Shown here one piece after another: positions 17,619 to 26,166 of a stretch of DNA of 58,975 bases (position 1 is its first letter; every line of letters begins with the position of its first letter). Below the pieces are notes generated by a model. It was not told where the DNA came from. It saw nothing but the letters and a program-made list of their open reading frames with translations, and made no database searches. Source of the stretch: an uncultured Clostridium sp. (lineage in GTDB: Bacteria > Bacillota > Clostridia > TANB77 > CAG-508); NCBI GenBank assembly GCA_948441945.1, contig CAOJQV010000005.1, forward strand, positions 1-58,975. Direction: 5' to 3'. A program made the translations under genes and the position numbers.

Positions 17619-18956
17619 TTAAAATATTCTTCTTGCTCCTACATAATTTGTTTTATAGTAACCAGTTGAAAGTGAGTCAATTCTAACTCCGCTTCTTTCA
17701 TTAGCTGCATGTATAAATTGATTTCCCCCAATATAAATTCCAACATGGTTAATTCCTGATTTTCCAAACATTACTAAGTCTCCTGCTTGTAATTGTGTAA
17801 CAGCTACACCATTACTATATTGAGCTGCTGCTGTTCTATTTAGATTAACTCCAAAATTCTTATATATATATTGTGTAAATCCAGAACAGTCAAATCCACT
17901 TGGTGTTGTTCCACCATATTTGTACTTGCTTCCTATAAATTGTTTTGCATAAGATACAACTGAGCTTCCTCCTGCTGATGTAGTATTTGATGATGTATCA
18001 GGCTTTGTAGTTGTAGAAGGTTTTTCTTCTTTTTTATTTGTTGTTGTATTGTCTGTTTCTCTTTCAGTTGTTGTGCCTCTTGATGTTTCTTTTTTTGTTG
18101 ATGATAATAAGTTTTCAGCTATATATCCCTTTGTTCCATTTATTTCTACATATGCCCATCCATTTTCAGTTGATATAACTGTTACTTCTGTATTTAAAGA
18201 TATTTGTTTTATTGCTTTTGAGCTTTTATTTGCTTGTTCTCTTACATTTACTGTTTGAGAATTTACATACATTTTCTTTGTTTTTTGAGATTTTTTAGTA
18301 TTTTCTTCTGTTGCTTGTGCTAAATTTTCTGTTGTTTGAACTTCTGGCTCTTTACTTTCTGTTTGGATGTTTGTTAGATTTTTTGTTATTAACCATCCTT
18401 CTTTTCCTTCTGCTGTTTTTATTTTAGCCCAGTCATTTAAAATCTCTGTTACCTCAATTTGTACATCTTTACCTATTTCATCTAATTCTATTGCACTTAT
18501 TAATGGTATTGCTTTTAGTCTTACATTTTGAACTATTTTATATTGTTTTCCGACTTCAATACCTTCTTCTTGAATTTGTTCATTATTTGTTGTAGCCTCT
18601 GGATTTTCTGTAGGTTGTTCAGCTGTTTCATTTGTTGCAGTTGCTACTGTTTCTAATGTTTCTGTATTTTCTGGTTTTTTTGATGTTTCTATTAAATCTG
18701 CTCTAATATATCCTGTTATTTTTTTGTATTTTACTTTATACCAGTCTTCTTGCTCTTCTAGTATTTCAACTTCGTTTCCTTTTGTTAATAACTCTAATAC
18801 TGTAGCATTTGTGTTTGGTTGTTCTCTCAATTTTGCTGTATCTACAATAACTTTTCCAGTATTTGTTGCAAAACATATATTAATAAAAAACATACTTGCT
18901 AGAATCATTGCTAACATTATAAAAATTATGTTTTTTATACTCATTCTTGCTTTCAT
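17619..18956 (-). CDS. Secreted NlpC/P60 endopeptidase with three SH3b domains
   Basis: This 445-residue protein has a signal peptide (1-31), three bacterial SH3 domains (about 34-92, 138-200 and 230-288), a Thr/Ser-rich linker, and a C-terminal NlpC/P60 domain with catalytic Cys in FDCSGFTQY and His in NHVGIYIG, plus QFIHAAN. Such enzymes cut D-Glu-diamino acid bonds in peptidoglycan, the SH3b domains anchoring it to the wall. The start is set by GAGGAG. It has its own TTGACA-N17-TATACT promoter (19008-19036). The comEC remnant follows closely and is probably cotranscribed. Confidence 0.93.
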   Translation of the reverse strand: MKARMSIKNIIFIMLAMILASMFFINICFATNTGKVIVDTAKLREQPNTNATVLELLTKGNEVEILEEQEDWYKVKYKKITGYIRADLIETSKKPENTETLETVATATNETAEQPTENPEATTNNEQIQEEGIEVGKQYKIVQNVRLKAIPLISAIELDEIGKDVQIEVTEILNDWAKIKTAEGKEGWLITKNLTNIQTESKEPEVQTTENLAQATEENTKKSQKTKKMYVNSQTVNVREQANKSSKAIKQISLNTEVTVISTENGWAYVEINGTKGYIAENLLSSTKKETSRGTTTERETDNTTTNKKEEKPSTTTKPDTSSNTTSAGGSSVVSYAKQFIGSKYKYGGTTPSGFDCSGFTQYIYKNFGVNLNRTAAAQYSNGVAVTQLQAGDLVMFGKSGINHVGIYIGGNQFIHAANERSGVRIDSLSTGYYKTNYVGARRIF

Positions 18957-19007
18957 TTTTTTCTCCTCTATAAATAATATTATATTTTTTACATTACTGT
19001 GTTCTTA

Positions 19008-19036
19008 AGTATATAATAAATTACCAAATTTGTCAA
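19008..19036 (-). promoter_or_regulatory. Sigma-A promoter of the NlpC/P60 gene
   Basis: On the minus strand TTGACA (19031-19036) and TATACT (19008-19013) are separated by exactly 17 bases, about 50 bases before the start codon. Confidence 0.82.
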
Positions 19037-19065
19037 GTTTTAGATTTTTTCTATCTCTAATACCT

Positions 19066-19097
19066 GAAAAATAGATGGTTTTCATCCATCTATTTTT
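19066..19097 (-). terminator. Terminator of ppaC
   Basis: GAAAAATAGATGG and CCATCTATTTTTC form a perfect 13-base stem around a six-base loop, 14 bases after the ppaC stop. Confidence 0.8.
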
Positions 19098-19110
19098 CTT
19101 TAGTAATAAT

Positions 19111-20040
19111 TTATATATTTTTATCAATTTCTGGTAATAGTTGTTTTTTTCTAGAAACTACTCCTTCTAAAAACGCTCTGTTGTTTTGTAGCTTTTTTCC
19201 AAATGCTTTTTCTATTATTTCTTCTGCTTTTTCTCCAATTGCTATTATTTCTGAATTACTATTTAAAATATCAGTAACCGCAAATACAAATAAGCTTAAT
19301 CCTTTTTCTTCTATTTCTTTTTTTATTTCTTGTTCTAATTTTTCTTGTTTTTTAAGTACATCTTCTATACTTACTGTATTTACTTGTGCAATTATAAATT
19401 TCTTTTCTTCTTTTTGTAAATCCTTTGCATCTATACTTATTAGCTCTTTTTCAGAAAAATCGTCTAAATTTGTTCCTGCTTTTAAAAGTTCTAGTCCATA
19501 TTCTTCAATATTTATATTTGCTATTTTACCTAACTCTTCAAGTGCCTTTTTATCATATTCTGTTGTTGTTGGTGATTTTAATAATAATGTATCTGATATT
19601 ATTGCGCTTGACATCAATATTGCTTCTTTTCTTTCTATTTCATGTCCTAATCTTTTAAAATCTTCAAATAGAATTGTTGCAGTACATCCATAAGGTTTTG
19701 CATCATAATATAATGGTTCTGATGTTCTAAAGTTTGCAATACTATGATGGTCTGTTACTCCTAATATTTTAGCTTTTTCTATTCCTTCTACACTTTGGCT
19801 AAAATCATTGTGGTCTACCAATAGTACTTGTTGACCTTCTTCTACTTTTTCAATTAATTCAGGTGCTTCAATTCCTAAATAATTTAGTACATATTGTGTT
19901 TCTTTATTTATATTTCCTAATCTTACTGCTTTTGTATCTTTCCATCCATTTTTTTTATCTAAAATTTCATGTACAATACTTGAACATATTGAATCTGTAT
20001 CTGGATTTTTATGTCCAAAAATTAATACTTTTTCATCCAT
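19111..20040 (-). CDS. ppaC: Manganese-dependent inorganic pyrophosphatase (DHH family)
   Basis: This soluble 309-residue family II pyrophosphatase hydrolyses pyrophosphate and drives biosynthesis. DHH-family motifs are in place: GHKNPDTDSICS, LLVDHNDFSQS, GVTDHHS and SSAIISDTLLLKSPT; the DHHA2 domain ends with the basic motif VVSRKKQLLP that binds substrate. Length and motif order match the standard short form without CBS domains. It has a perfect-consensus promoter (20071-20099), an AAGGAAG site, and a terminator after the stop, so it is a single-gene unit. Confidence 0.96.
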   Translation of the reverse strand: MDEKVLIFGHKNPDTDSICSSIVHEILDKKNGWKDTKAVRLGNINKETQYVLNYLGIEAPELIEKVEEGQQVLLVDHNDFSQSVEGIEKAKILGVTDHHSIANFRTSEPLYYDAKPYGCTATILFEDFKRLGHEIERKEAILMSSAIISDTLLLKSPTTTEYDKKALEELGKIANINIEEYGLELLKAGTNLDDFSEKELISIDAKDLQKEEKKFIIAQVNTVSIEDVLKKQEKLEQEIKKEIEEKGLSLFVFAVTDILNSNSEIIAIGEKAEEIIEKAFGKKLQNNRAFLEGVVSRKKQLLPEIDKNI

Positions 20041-20070
20041 TTTTATACTTCCTTTCTTTAAACTTTTATT

Positions 20071-20099
20071 ATTATATTTTTCTTTTTTTATTTTGTCAA
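20071..20099 (-). promoter_or_regulatory. Consensus sigma-A promoter of ppaC
   Basis: TTGACA (20094-20099) and TATAAT (20071-20076) on the minus strand with a 17-base spacer: a perfect match. A 34-bp-armed palindrome begins one base beyond the -35 box. Confidence 0.88.
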
Positions 20100-20100
20100 G

Positions 20101-20185
20101 TGTCCCAAAAGGGACGTTTACCTGTGGGACATTTTACTTGTTTTTTTAAATAAATGTCCCACAGGTAAACGTCCCTTTTGGGACA
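20101..20185. repeat. Palindromic element with perfect 34-bp arms (GGGACGTT type)
   Basis: Bases 20101-20134 and 20152-20185 are exact reverse complements, separated by 17 bases. Each arm starts TGTCCCAAAAGGGACGTTTA, the sequence also found at 9528. It fills the gap between the ppaC promoter and the end of hslO, and is a likely terminator for hslO. Confidence 0.95.
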
Positions 20186-20203
20186 ACATTCCTTTTGGGT
20201 CTG

Positions 20204-21067
20204 TCATATTTTTTCTAATTCTTCTTTGGAAAAATAATATTTTTTATTGCAGAAATGACAGACTATTTCTGCTTTTCCCTCTTCTTCTATTATTGTTTTT
20301 AATTCTTTTTTATCTAATGTTGCTAGTGCATTTGCCATAAGTTCTTTTGAGCAATCACATTCATAAATAGGTGTGATGTTTTCTTCTATTAGTTTGATGT
20401 TTTCATCTCCTGTGATTAATTTTGCAATTTCTTGTAAATTTAAGTTTTTATCTAGCATTTTTGAAATTGCTCCTGCCTTAAATATTGATTGTTCTATTTT
20501 TGATATTTCTTCCTCTGTTGCATCTGGCATTGGTGTAATTATGTATCCTCCTGCTGATTTAACACCCTGATTATCTACTAATACTCCTAGAGCAACTGCT
20601 GTATTTTTTTGTTCTGATTTTGCAAAGTATTCTGCAAAGTCTTCTGCTATTTCTCCTGATATTAATGGGCAAATTCCAATATATGGGTCTTTTAGTCCAA
20701 TATCTTTTATTATATTAATATATCCATTTCCTATTGCTCCACTGACATCTAGTTTACCATCTTCATTTAATGGTAAATCTACAGTTGGATTTACTACATA
20801 GCCCTTTACTTTTGGAAAGTTATTTGCTGTTGCAATCATCATTTGTAGTGGTCCATTTCCTTTTATTTGTACAGTCATTTTATCTTTTTCATTTTTCATT
20901 TCATTTGCCATAATGGCAGTTGCTGTAAGCATTCTTCCGAAAGCTGCTGTAACAACTGGACTTAAATCGTGTATTTTCCTTGCTTCTTCTACAAGTTGTG
21001 TTGTTTCTGCACATATTACTGATATTTTTCCATTATAAGCTAGAAATTTCATTATTTTATCTTGCAT
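20204..21067 (-). CDS. hslO: Hsp33 redox-regulated chaperone
   Basis: Hsp33 is a cytosolic holdase switched on by oxidative stress through a C-terminal zinc switch. The zinc cysteines are present as ECDCS and CHFC in the last 50 residues of this 287-residue protein. The N-terminal domain carries the family pattern (AAFGRMLTA, IKGNGPLQ, GYVVNP, SGAIGNGY). It has GGAG before the start and its own promoter (21099-21127). A palindromic element follows the gene. Confidence 0.95.
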   Translation of the reverse strand: MQDKIMKFLAYNGKISVICAETTQLVEEARKIHDLSPVVTAAFGRMLTATAIMANEMKNEKDKMTVQIKGNGPLQMMIATANNFPKVKGYVVNPTVDLPLNEDGKLDVSGAIGNGYINIIKDIGLKDPYIGICPLISGEIAEDFAEYFAKSEQKNTAVALGVLVDNQGVKSAGGYIITPMPDATEEEISKIEQSIFKAGAISKMLDKNLNLQEIAKLITGDENIKLIEENITPIYECDCSKELMANALATLDKKELKTIIEEEGKAEIVCHFCNKKYYFSKEELEKI

Positions 21068-21098
21068 TTTTTCTCCTTTTTATTTTCAAATTTATTCT

Positions 21099-21127
21099 AT
21101 AATACCATCTTTTCTAATATAATTCAA
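21099..21127 (-). promoter_or_regulatory. Sigma-A promoter of hslO
   Basis: On the minus strand TTGAAT (21122-21127) and TATTAT (21099-21104) lie 17 bases apart, about 32 bases before the hslO start. Confidence 0.65.
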
Positions 21128-21232
21128 GATTTATATAATTTATATTAAATTTTTAAAACTATTGCTATTTTAAAGTTTATAATATATTATTAAAATAGTA
21201 TGAAAATGAAAAAAATAATAGGAGGTACAGTA

Positions 21233-21859
21233 ATGAATTTAACTATATTAAATAATGCATTAATAGAACACAAAATTTCACTAATTAGAAATAAAAGGAC
21301 TGGAACAAAAGAATTTAGAGAAATCATATCAGAAATTGCAACTCTTTTATGTTATGAAGCTATGAAAGATGCTAAATTAGAAGAAGTTGAAATAGAAACG
21401 CCTATATGTAAAACAAAAGCAAAAATATTAAGAGAAGATAATTATGCATTTGTACCAATATTAAGAGCAGGAACAGGTATGTTAGATGGATTACTAAATG
21501 TAATTCCTAATGCTAAAATAGGTCATATTGGATTATATCGTAATGAAGAGACACTTATTCCTGTAAAATATTATTATAAGATGCCTGGTGATATAGGTAA
21601 AAGAGAAGCTATAATTTTAGATCCAATGCTTGCTACAGGTGGTTCTGCATGTGATACAATAAAATGTCTTAAAGAAGATGGTGTTAAAAAAATTAAATTC
21701 TTGTGTATAATAGCTGCTAAAGAAGGAATAAAAAGATTACAAGAAAAACATCCAGATGTCGATATTTATGCTGCAACAGTTGATGAACAATTAGATGAAA
21801 ATGGATATATAGTACCTGGATTAGGAGATGCTGGAGATAGAATTTTCGGAACAAAATAA
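21233..21859 (+). CDS. upp: Uracil phosphoribosyltransferase
   Basis: This enzyme joins uracil and PRPP to make UMP, the key step of uracil salvage. The protein of 208 residues has the usual PRPP-binding loop [11 protein letters not shown], the RAGTGMLDG and VPILRAG region, and the C-terminal uracil-binding [13 protein letters not shown]. The start at 21233 follows AGGAGG by seven bases and gives the family length; an upstream Met (21200) has no ribosome site. Downstream lie two degraded genes of nucleotide metabolism. Confidence 0.96.
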   Translation: MNLTILNNALIEHKISLIRNKRTGTKEFREIISEIATLLCYEAMKDAKLEEVEIETPICKTKAKILREDNYAFVPILRAGTGMLDGLLNVIPNAKIGHIGLYRNEETLIPVKYYYKMPGDIGKREAIILDPMLATGGSACDTIKCLKEDGVKKIKFLCIIAAKEGIKRLQEKHPDVDIYAATVDEQLDENGYIVPGLGDAGDRIFGTK

Positions 21860-21915
21860 AAAGTTTTTTCTATACAAATGAGATATTTTAGTAATAAAAT
21901 GCGAGGAGAATAGAA

Positions 21916-23233
21916 ATGAAAATTGGTGTAGATATAGATAATTGCATACTAATTTTGATGATACTTTATTAAATGAATATTTAAAACATGATAAGCAATT
22001 AAGAAATGCAGGAATTATAAATGAAAATATAGAAAATCTAAGAAATGGGATGTTTGATTGGACTTATGATGAAGAGAGAAGCTTTTATACTGAAAATATT
22101 GAAACTTTTGCAAAAAATCTAAAACCAATTGATGATTCTCAATATTACATAAATAAGTTAAAGGAAGATGGGCATGAAATATATATAATAACTGGAAGAA
22201 ATAATGGAGAATATAAAAATCCTTATGAATTAACTAAAAATTGGCTTAAAAAATATGACATTTTTTATGATAAGCTAATATTCACTAATGCCTATAATAA
22301 ACATGAAAAGACTGAAGTATGCTTGAAAAACAATATTAGCTTAATGATTGAAGATAGTACAACTATAAGTTTAGATTTAATAAATAATAATATAAACGTA
22401 ATTTTAGATACAGATATTTATAATGAGTGTGATGACCAATTTGCATTAGCTTATTTGCTAAAGTCACAAGATAAATTTAATATTGAGGCAATAACTATTG
22501 CTCCTTTTCAAAATCATTGGATTCCTTCAAATGATAGTGGTATAGAGCTTAGCTATCAAGAGGCAAAAAAAGTATGTGAATTGTGTGATATGGATACCAA
22601 TAATCTCATTTTTAAAGGGGCTACTAACTATATTTCAAAAGGGTATGATGGGATTAATGATGCTGTAAATAATATTATTGAGATTGATTTAAGAAATGAA
22701 AAAACTTATATTTTAGCAATTGGAGAATTAACAAATGTTGCTTTAGCTATAAAACATGAACCTGAAATTATTGATAAAATAGAGATTATATGGCTAGGTG
22801 GTCATACATTACTAAATAAAAATAATTTACATGAAGCAAACTTTAAAGATGTTGAGGCTGTAAAGATTATATTTGAATCAAATGTAAAATTAACAGTTAT
22901 ACCATGTAGAGGAGTAGCTTCGAATTTATATACAACACTTATGAATTAGAAAAGTGTATAAAGGGAAAATCTGAATTGTGTGATTTTTTATATAATCGAT
23001 TTGAAAAGTTTGTTAATGAAAGAGAAATTCTCCCTAGATGGCGCCTTTGGAATATTTCTGTAATTGCTTATATTATAAATAATAAATGGTTTGAAACTTT
23101 TGAGACAAGCTGTCCTGATATAAATAGTGATACTTCTTATAGTATAAATTTAAATAATAGAAAAATAACAATGGTAAATTATTTTGATGTTTGTGAAATA
23201 TATAATGATTTATTTAATAAATTAGGGAAATAA
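21916..23233 (+). pseudogene. Broken fusion of a 5'-nucleotidase-like HAD domain and a nucleoside hydrolase-like domain
   Basis: The start MKIGVDIDNCI at 21916 (GAGGAG site) is followed by a lost base near 21945, after which NFDDTLLNEYLKHD continues in another frame. The HAD part (about 150 residues, DG HEIYIITGR and MIEDST motifs) resembles the NT5C/YqfW deoxyribonucleotidase group. It then runs in frame at ININVILDTD into a nucleoside hydrolase-like domain whose DTDIYNECDDQFAL is the calcium-binding signature of that family. A second shift near 22937 separates SNLYTT from YELEKCIKGKSELCD, which continues to 23233. At least two frameshifts make it nonfunctional as written. The joint lacks the end of the HAD domain, as expected from a deletion between two neighbouring genes. 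Confidence 0.75.
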
Positions 23234-23254
23234 AAATATATGGAGAAAAAGTGT

Positions 23255-23712
23255 ATGAAATTAACAAGTCAAAAAGCATTAGAAATGATAAAAGAAATTA
23301 GAAAGAATAATCCTAATATTAATTTAGCTCATTTAATTTGTGTTGGTAATACTGCAGGAAAAATAGCAGAAAGTTTAGGATTAGATGTAGATTTTGCTAA
23401 AACTCTAGGATATATCCATGATATAGGAAAATTATAAGGAGATTTAAAAAGTCATGATATAACTGGCTATAAATACATAAAAGATTTGGGCTATGATGAT
23501 ATATATGCTAATATTTGCTTAACTCATTCTTATTTAAACAAGGAGAAGTTTTAACAGTAGATAAAAGACTTATAGACTTAATAATAAGAATAAGAAAAGG
23601 AGCTCATAAAAATACCCAATATCATGTTCAAGAAACATACAAATTAAAAAAATACATTGATGACCAACTTGGTTTCAATGTATATGATTTGTTTCCAAAT
23701 ATTATAATTTAA
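23255..23712 (+). pseudogene. HD-domain hydrolase remnant
   Basis: The first part (start 23255, GGAG upstream) reads to GYIHDIGKL, an HD motif, then meets a TAA at 23435-23437. The same frame goes on beyond it with GDLKSHDITGYKYIKDLGYD and ICLTHSYLNKE, then stops again. The final part, VDKRLIDLIIRIRKGAH to YDLFPNI, is in a different frame (to 23712), and a middle piece of the usual protein seems to be missing. One nonsense codon, one frameshift and a probable internal deletion are thus present. Relatives act on nucleotides. It lies next to another decayed gene of similar theme. Confidence 0.72.
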
Positions 23713-23721
23713 AAAGGGACA

Positions 23722-24957
23722 TTATTCATGTATTTGAAACATATCTTTTCCTTCACCACATACTGGGCAAACCCAATCCTCTGGTAAATCATCAAAGTTT
23801 GTTCCTTTTTCTACTCCTGCTTTTTCATTTCCAAATTTAGGATTATAAATGTATTTGCATTGTGTGCATTCATACTGCTCATTTCCAGTTCTTTCTACTC
23901 CAAAATTATTGTATCCTGATGCTATTGCTACTATTACTATTAGTAAAAATGATAATGCCTTCCAAATTCCACTATCGCATAATATTACTGCAAACATCCC
24001 AAATATTGCACTTATTCCATATAGTATTAATACTGCTTGTTTTTGACTAAATCCTTTTGCTACTAATTTATGATGTAAATGTCCTTTGTCTGCTTTAAAT
24101 ACTGCTTTTAAAGATTTTCCTTTAATAAGTCTTCTAATTATTGCCCATATTGTATCAAAAATTGGTAATCCCAATACTATTAAAGGTAATACAATTACTG
24201 CTGCTGTATATGTTTTAGCAGCTCCTAAAATTGATATAACTGATAATGAAAATCCTAAAAAGTTTGAGCCTGTATCTCCTATAAATGTTTTTGCTGGTGT
24301 AAAGTTAAAAGGCAAAAATCCTACTAGTGCCCCTGCTAAAGCTGTTATTAATATTATTGATATTAATGATGAACCATTTAATACAAATATTACTAATAGT
24401 GATATTGCTGATATTACTGATATTCCTGATGATAACCCATCAAGACCATCTATTAAATTAATTGCATTTGTCACTACTATAATCCACGCAATTGTTATTA
24501 CAATTGATGAAATTTCATGCATCTGGGGAAAATTTATAAATGGTAATGTAATACCTTCAATTCTAATTCCTGATGCTACAACAATTACTGCCCCTAATAC
24601 TTGTCCTATCAATTTTGTTATTGGGTTTATTGTTTTAATATCATCTATTATACAAAATCCTGATATTGTTAATATACCTAATAAAAATCCAAATAGTTTT
24701 TTCCAGTATGCTTGTACTCCAAATAAGTTAATTGAATTTTCCATGCTCATAACAATTAATAAGTAAATTGTTGAAACAAGAAATCCTAATATAACTGCTG
24801 GACCACCAAATTTTGGCATTACTTTTCTATGTGCTCTTCTGCCTTCTTTTTCTTCACTGACAGCTCCTACTTTTTTAGCTATCCTTATTGTATAGGGCGT
24901 TGTAACAAATGTTATTACAAATGCAAGTATAAATGCAATAGCTATATTTCCCCACAT
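23722..24957 (-). CDS. WecA/TagO/MraY-type sugar-phosphate transferase fused to a C-terminal rubredoxin
   Basis: Residues 1 to about 345 are a polytopic enzyme that moves a sugar-1-phosphate from a UDP-sugar to undecaprenyl phosphate: KFGGPA, CIIDDIKTINP, NAINLIDGLDGLSSG, FIGDTGSNFLGF and the HLHHKL motif typical of the WecA/TagO branch. Residues 362-411 are a complete rubredoxin with CTQC (364, 367) and VCPVC (397, 400) iron ligands and the conserved GTNFDDLPEDW loop. The join is in frame with no Met, ribosome site or stop between the parts, so this is a true fusion. A cytosolic iron-sulfur-free redox domain on this enzyme is unexpected. It lies 16 bases downstream of the rpiB-like gene on the same strand. 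Confidence 0.93.
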   Translation of the reverse strand: MWGNIAIAFILAFVITFVTTPYTIRIAKKVGAVSEEKEGRRAHRKVMPKFGGPAVILGFLVSTIYLLIVMSMENSINLFGVQAYWKKLFGFLLGILTISGFCIIDDIKTINPITKLIGQVLGAVIVVASGIRIEGITLPFINFPQMHEISSIVITIAWIIVVTNAINLIDGLDGLSSGISVISAISLLVIFVLNGSSLISIILITALAGALVGFLPFNFTPAKTFIGDTGSNFLGFSLSVISILGAAKTYTAAVIVLPLIVLGLPIFDTIWAIIRRLIKGKSLKAVFKADKGHLHHKLVAKGFSQKQAVLILYGISAIFGMFAVILCDSGIWKALSFLLIVIVAIASGYNNFGVERTGNEQYECTQCKYIYNPKFGNEKAGVEKGTNFDDLPEDWVCPVCGEGKDMFQIHE

Positions 24958-24973
24958 ATTTATTCCTCCAATT

Positions 24974-25420
24974 TTATTTCATGTTATTATTTTCTATTTC
25001 TTCTATCATTTTTATTCTTTCTTTATATCTTCCGTCTTTAAATTCTGTACCTAACCAATTCCTAATAATGCAAATTGCTTGATTTGTTGATAAATAGTCT
25101 CCACCTAATGTAATTACATTTATATCATCATCTGCTTTTGCATTTTTTACTGATTCTTCATTTAAAATTGCTGCTGCTCTAATTCCTTTAAATTTGTTAG
25201 CTACTACTGTCATTCCATATCCTGACCTACATACTAATATTCCATTTTCACATTCTTTGTTTTGAATTGCTTCTGATACCTTTTTGGCATAGATTGGATA
25301 GTCTGTCCTTTCTTCATCATAAGTTCCAAAGTCTTTATATTCTATCCCTTTTTCTTCAAAATATCTTTTTATTTCTTCTTTTAATTTATATCCACCATGG
25401 TCTGCTCCTATTGCTATCAT
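24974..25420 (-). CDS. rpiB: RpiB/LacAB family sugar-phosphate isomerase
   Basis: This 148-residue enzyme most likely interconverts ribose-5-phosphate and ribulose-5-phosphate. Family features are IAIGADHGGYKLKEEI at the start, the catalytic loop around Cys in VCRSGYGMTVVANKFKGIRAA-like sequence, and LGGDYLS with the residues that handle substrate. The usual CGTGIG is here CRSGYG, so the substrate might be another sugar phosphate. The start is the ATG at 25420 with GGAG eight bases upstream; a GTG three codons earlier lies in the ribosome site. It is followed by the transferase-rubredoxin gene. Confidence 0.85.
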   Translation of the reverse strand: MIAIGADHGGYKLKEEIKRYFEEKGIEYKDFGTYDEERTDYPIYAKKVSEAIQNKECENGILVCRSGYGMTVVANKFKGIRAAAILNEESVKNAKADDDINVITLGGDYLSTNQAICIIRNWLGTEFKDGRYKERIKMIEEIENNNMK

Positions 25421-25512
25421 TTGTATCACTCCTTACTTTTTTGTATAATATATCACAATTGATATGATATTACAATCATTTTATAAAATTTATATATTCT
25501 AGAATAATTAGA

Positions 25513-25551
25513 AACCCAAAAAGCCTTAGAAACAATCTAAGACTTTGGGTT
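25513..25551 (-). terminator. Terminator of the singleton at 25560
   Basis: AACCCAAA and TTTGGGTT plus CTTAGA and TCTAAG make a two-part stem with a small bulge, nine bases after the stop of the gene at 25560-26039. Confidence 0.78.
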
Positions 25552-25559
25552 GGTCTGAT

Positions 25560-26039
25560 TTAATTAAAAAATCTTTCTATCAGTTCTTCCTCGGAAAAAT
25601 TGTTAAGGTTTTCTTCATAGAGCCCGAGAAACTCCCACATTTGGTATCCAACATCTTCGTTGTCTACCAAACATTCAATAGAGTCTGCATGATTCATAAT
25701 CATTCCATTTAACTCTATTCCTGTCATCATGCAGATAAGAATCACACATATTGCTTCTTCAGCTGAATATGCTTTTTCTTCTACTACAGTGAGGTCTTCT
25801 CTTAAAATGTTTACTGCATCTTCTTTAAATGCAGATAATTCTTCTCCGAGGCTTTTCTTTGCTTTGAAATACTCGGAAATTTTATCAGCATCATTTGGTG
25901 CCGATGAAATTTTGTTTACAATTTTTCCCTTAACCAATGTTTGAACAAAGTTATCTAACCGCTTGTCCATATCCAAACTTGCTCTATATGCGAGCGGTCC
26001 ACCAATTACTACTTTTCCATCATTATTGCGTAAATACAT
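25560..26039 (-). CDS. Unrecognised 159-residue protein, compositional outlier
   Basis: No family was recognised. The protein is soluble and mostly helical; the N-terminus (MYLRNNDGKVVIGG) looks like a short beta hairpin, and a hydrophobic helix (EEAICVILICMMTGIEL) lies near residue 100. The C-terminus is acidic. Codon use differs from all neighbours, with many codons ending in G or C. It is a complete unit: perfect TTGACA-N17-TATAAT promoter, AGGAGG ribosome site and hairpin terminator. This suggests strong expression and possibly acquisition from a less AT-rich source. The call as a real gene rests on these signals. Confidence 0.7.
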   Translation of the reverse strand: MYLRNNDGKVVIGGPLAYRASLDMDKRLDNFVQTLVKGKIVNKISSAPNDADKISEYFKAKKSLGEELSAFKEDAVNILREDLTVVEEKAYSAEEAICVILICMMTGIELNGMIMNHADSIECLVDNEDVGYQMWEFLGLYEENLNNFSEEELIERFFN

Positions 26040-26087
26040 ACTTTTCCTCCTTCATTAAATAATAATTGTTGAAATTTTACATAATAT

Positions 26088-26116
26088 ATTATATAGTGTT
26101 TTATGTGATATGTCAA
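26088..26116 (-). promoter_or_regulatory. Perfect sigma-A promoter of the singleton at 25560
   Basis: On the minus strand TTGACA (26111-26116) and TATAAT (26088-26093) with exactly 17 bases between. Confidence 0.88.
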
Positions 26117-26117
26117 T

Positions 26118-26163
26118 AAAAAAGGGATTTAAAATCTTGAAAAATAGATTCTATCCCCTTTTT
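26118..26163 (-). terminator. Terminator of the ABC transporter operon
   Basis: AAAAAGGGGAT read on the minus strand pairs with ATCCCTTTTTT around an AT-rich loop, directly after the binding-protein gene. It overlaps the upstream edge of the next promoter. Confidence 0.72.
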
Positions 26164-26166
26164 CTT

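Noticed and set aside
19181..19693. 170-residue open frame opposite ppaC
   Set aside because: Shadow of a well-conserved gene, Ser/Phe rich as expected from the complement of Glu/Lys codons.
24086..24766. 226-residue open frame opposite the transferase gene
   Set aside because: It is a mirror of the membrane helices on the coding strand; no start signal, and the minus-strand protein has clear family motifs.
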